Assembly: GCA_964353875.1 (NCBI GenBank)
Contig: CAYGXU010000131.1
Coordinates: 1 to 8,066 of the forward strand
Source of the DNA: MGNI01 sp964353875
GTDB lineage: Bacteria; Chloroflexota; Anaerolineae; Anaerolineales; E44-bin32
Direction: 5' to 3'
Length of the DNA: 8,066 nucleotides
Each line of letters begins with the position of its first letter. The first letter of the stretch is position 1. Positions 6,499-8,066 of the stretch are shown here, in pieces. The position numbers and the translations under genes were made by a program. The notes beneath the pieces are model-generated. The model searched no databases. It saw nothing but the letters and a program-made list of their open reading frames with translations, and was not told where the DNA came from.

Positions 6499-8066
6499 TT
6501 GCTCTCCAATTTGAAGATGCCATAAGGAGTGGCGGCGAAAACATTGCTCTCGGAATCAACGACGATCGAATAGACCACAGTTGCTCCCAGCAATCCATCG
6601 TTGATTTCCCCCCATGATTGCCCGCCATTGAAGGAGACATAAGCGCCGCCATCGGTCCCCGCATAGAGGATATCAGAATTGTTGGGATTATAAGCGACGG
6701 TATTGACAAACATGCTACCCAAGCCATCGTTAATGAATTTCCAGCTCTGGCAACCATCATCACTCATGGATACCCCTTTGCCGCGTGTAGCCAGGATTAA
6801 TCGATTGCTATCCCCCGGATCGACGGCCAATCGGGAGTAACCCCTAGAATGCAAAACATCTGTGCTTTTACACCTTTCCCATGTCTCTCCATTATCCTCC
6901 GATCGGAATGCGTCCACATCGCCGATGGCGTAGACAACATTACCTTGATCATGATCGAAATAAAGCCTGCCATCATAGATACTTTCCATCCCCTGAACGC
7001 CTTTCCAGGTGTTCCCACCATCCTTTGAAAGAAAGATATGCGGGCTTTGGCGACCATAGCTTACATACACCCATTGAGATTGCTTCGGATGGGCAGCAAT
7101 TGCAGTTCTATTGCCATCCATTGGCCAGGGAACCACTTCCCAACTTCGCCCTTGATCGACAGACATTAATAATCCCCTATCCCATGCGAGCCTATAGAAG
7201 ATTTCTCCGCTACTATCCAAAGCGAAATCCCAGTCCCCGCTATACAAAAGTACCCAACTTAGGCCATTATCCATGGAACGGAGAAGACTACTTCCTCTTT
7301 GATCCAAATAGTGAGTAGAGGTATTCAAAGGATCCAAGATAAGCTCTAACAACCCTGCTCCCAAACCATTGTTTCTTTCTTCCCACGTTTCACCTGCATC
7401 CTTCGATGCAAAGACACCTCGCCCACCAACGAATAGAACTTGCGAATTTTGAGGAGAAACCGTAATAGCGACAATTCCACCGAAAACAGAAAAATTTCCA
7501 TCATCGGATCTCCATGTATTGCCACCGTCATTCGTGATCGAGATACCACCTGCAGTTCCACAATAAACGACATCCCCATAGAATGGCGAAACCTCTATGC
7601 TTCTACAATGAGTCTCGGAAAGAATCTGCCAGGTACTTCCGCCATCCCTTGAACCGAAGATTCCCTCTTCAGTGGCTACATAAAGGAGATTTCCGCTTTG
7701 TTGATCGATTGCGAATGTTTGGTGCAGAATGTCAGAAATCCTGATCTCTGACAATCCAATCCCTTTCCAGGTTAAGCCACCATCCTCCGATTTGAAGATC
7801 CCTCCCGGGCAAGATGGATCAGTAGGAGAGAAAGCAAGAATCGCAAAAATCGTTTGCGAATCCATAGGGTGAAACTTCACATTTAGGAAGCATTGTGAAA
7901 GTTGTCTTTTGTCATCGATTTTCGTCGGCGTCCATTCTTTCCCACCATTTCTCGTTTCAAATATTCCATTCCTGGCGGTGAAAAGAAGGTGTTGTCTATC
8001 TTGAGGATCCATTGCTAATGATGCAGCCTGATCCCATCCGAAATTATCAATTCCGCTATTCACAGC
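6495..8066 (-). CDS. Multi-repeat Asp-box (BNR/VPS10-like) beta-propeller protein, 5' end outside window
   Basis: At least 523 residues are visible and the frame stays open to the window edge. The GTG at 8063 is only the first possible start codon, and a repeat already appears to be under way there, so the protein probably begins upstream. Eleven Asp-box motifs (S/T-x-D-G-G-x-T-W type) occur, counting from GTG 8063, at residues 38, 93, 139, 178, 221, 264, 302, 347, 389, 435 and 478, spaced 38-55 residues apart. Several are degenerate (NGGKEW, DQGRSW, DDGCQSW). Each follows a strand pair such as GIFGSRDGG. The last blade ends with YGIFKLESK. Known relatives are sialidase-like, Ycf48-like and VPS10-type propellers, which bind proteins or glycans; many are exported. 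No sialidase catalytic set is recognisable, so a binding role is likelier than hydrolysis. Location cannot be judged because the N-terminus is missing. The stop overlaps the start of the ATPase gene by four bases. Confidence 0.92.
   Translation of the reverse strand, partial: AVNSGIDNFGWDQAASLAMDPQDRQHLLFTARNGIFETRNGGKEWTPTKIDDKRQLSQCFLNVKFHPMDSQTIFAILAFSPTDPSCPGGIFKSEDGGLTWKGIGLSEIRISDILHQTFAIDQQSGNLLYVATEEGIFGSRDGGSTWQILSETHCRSIEVSPFYGDVVYCGTAGGISITNDGGNTWRSDDGNFSVFGGIVAITVSPQNSQVLFVGGRGVFASKDAGETWEERNNGLGAGLLELILDPLNTSTHYLDQRGSSLLRSMDNGLSWVLLYSGDWDFALDSSGEIFYRLAWDRGLLMSVDQGRSWEVVPWPMDGNRTAIAAHPKQSQWVYVSYGRQSPHIFLSKDGGNTWKGVQGMESIYDGRLYFDHDQGNVVYAIGDVDAFRSEDNGETWERCKSTDVLHSRGYSRLAVDPGDSNRLILATRGKGVSMSDDGCQSWKFINDGLGSMFVNTVAYNPNNSDILYAGTDGGAYVSFNGGQSWGEINDGLLGATVVYSIVVDSESNVFAATPYGIFKLESK

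Noticed and set aside
8061..8063. GTG at 8063 as the true start of the propeller protein
   Set aside because: The frame continues open to the edge, no ribosome site can be seen, and a repeat is already in progress at this point.

Overview
This window looks like part of the chromosome of an anaerobic bacterium. It holds the end of a heterodisulfide reductase subunit B (HdrB) gene, a CooC-type nickel-insertion ATPase for CO dehydrogenase, and a tungsten/molybdenum aldehyde:ferredoxin oxidoreductase (AOR) family enzyme. These suggest ferredoxin-based anaerobic metabolism, probably with a carbonyl-branch (Wood-Ljungdahl) CODH encoded nearby. The combination with a many-repeat DGGxTW propeller and a STAND-like ATPase resembles Chloroflexota (Anaerolineae-type) genomes. 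That placement is an inference from gene style; no rRNA or other taxonomic marker is present.

Layout. (1) Positions 2-397 (+) encode the C-terminal part of HdrB. (2) An intergenic stretch with a perfect 13-bp hairpin follows. (3) Positions 517-1329 (+) encode CooC. (4) A 121-bp gap separates this pair from genes on the opposite strand. (5) On the minus strand, read right to left, a two-gene module lies at 2665-1451: a 114-aa ASCH-domain protein and a 281-aa conserved protein of unknown function. It is more AT-rich than its neighbours and sits just downstream of (6) the 721-aa AOR-family enzyme (4929-2764). (7) A 288-bp AT-rich intergenic region lies upstream of AOR. (8) A second minus-strand operon enters from the right edge: a protein with at least 11 Asp-box (DGGxTW) beta-propeller repeats (8066-6495, 5' end beyond the window), overlapping by ATGA a 426-aa P-loop ATPase (6498-5218).

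How the genes may work together. HdrB and CooC are co-directional and belong to CoA/ferredoxin-linked one-carbon metabolism. HdrB is part of an electron-bifurcating or electron-confurcating Hdr complex, and CooC matures the nickel site of CODH. AOR oxidises aldehydes (or reduces acids) with ferredoxin, or a related electron carrier, as partner, so it fits the same redox economy. The ASCH/unknown pair and the propeller/ATPase pair have no obvious metabolic link to these genes. They are the best candidates here for something undescribed: the first as a possible nucleic-acid or nucleotide-handling module, the second as a translationally coupled sensor-like and switch-ATPase pair. No mobile element, CRISPR array, tRNA or rRNA was seen.
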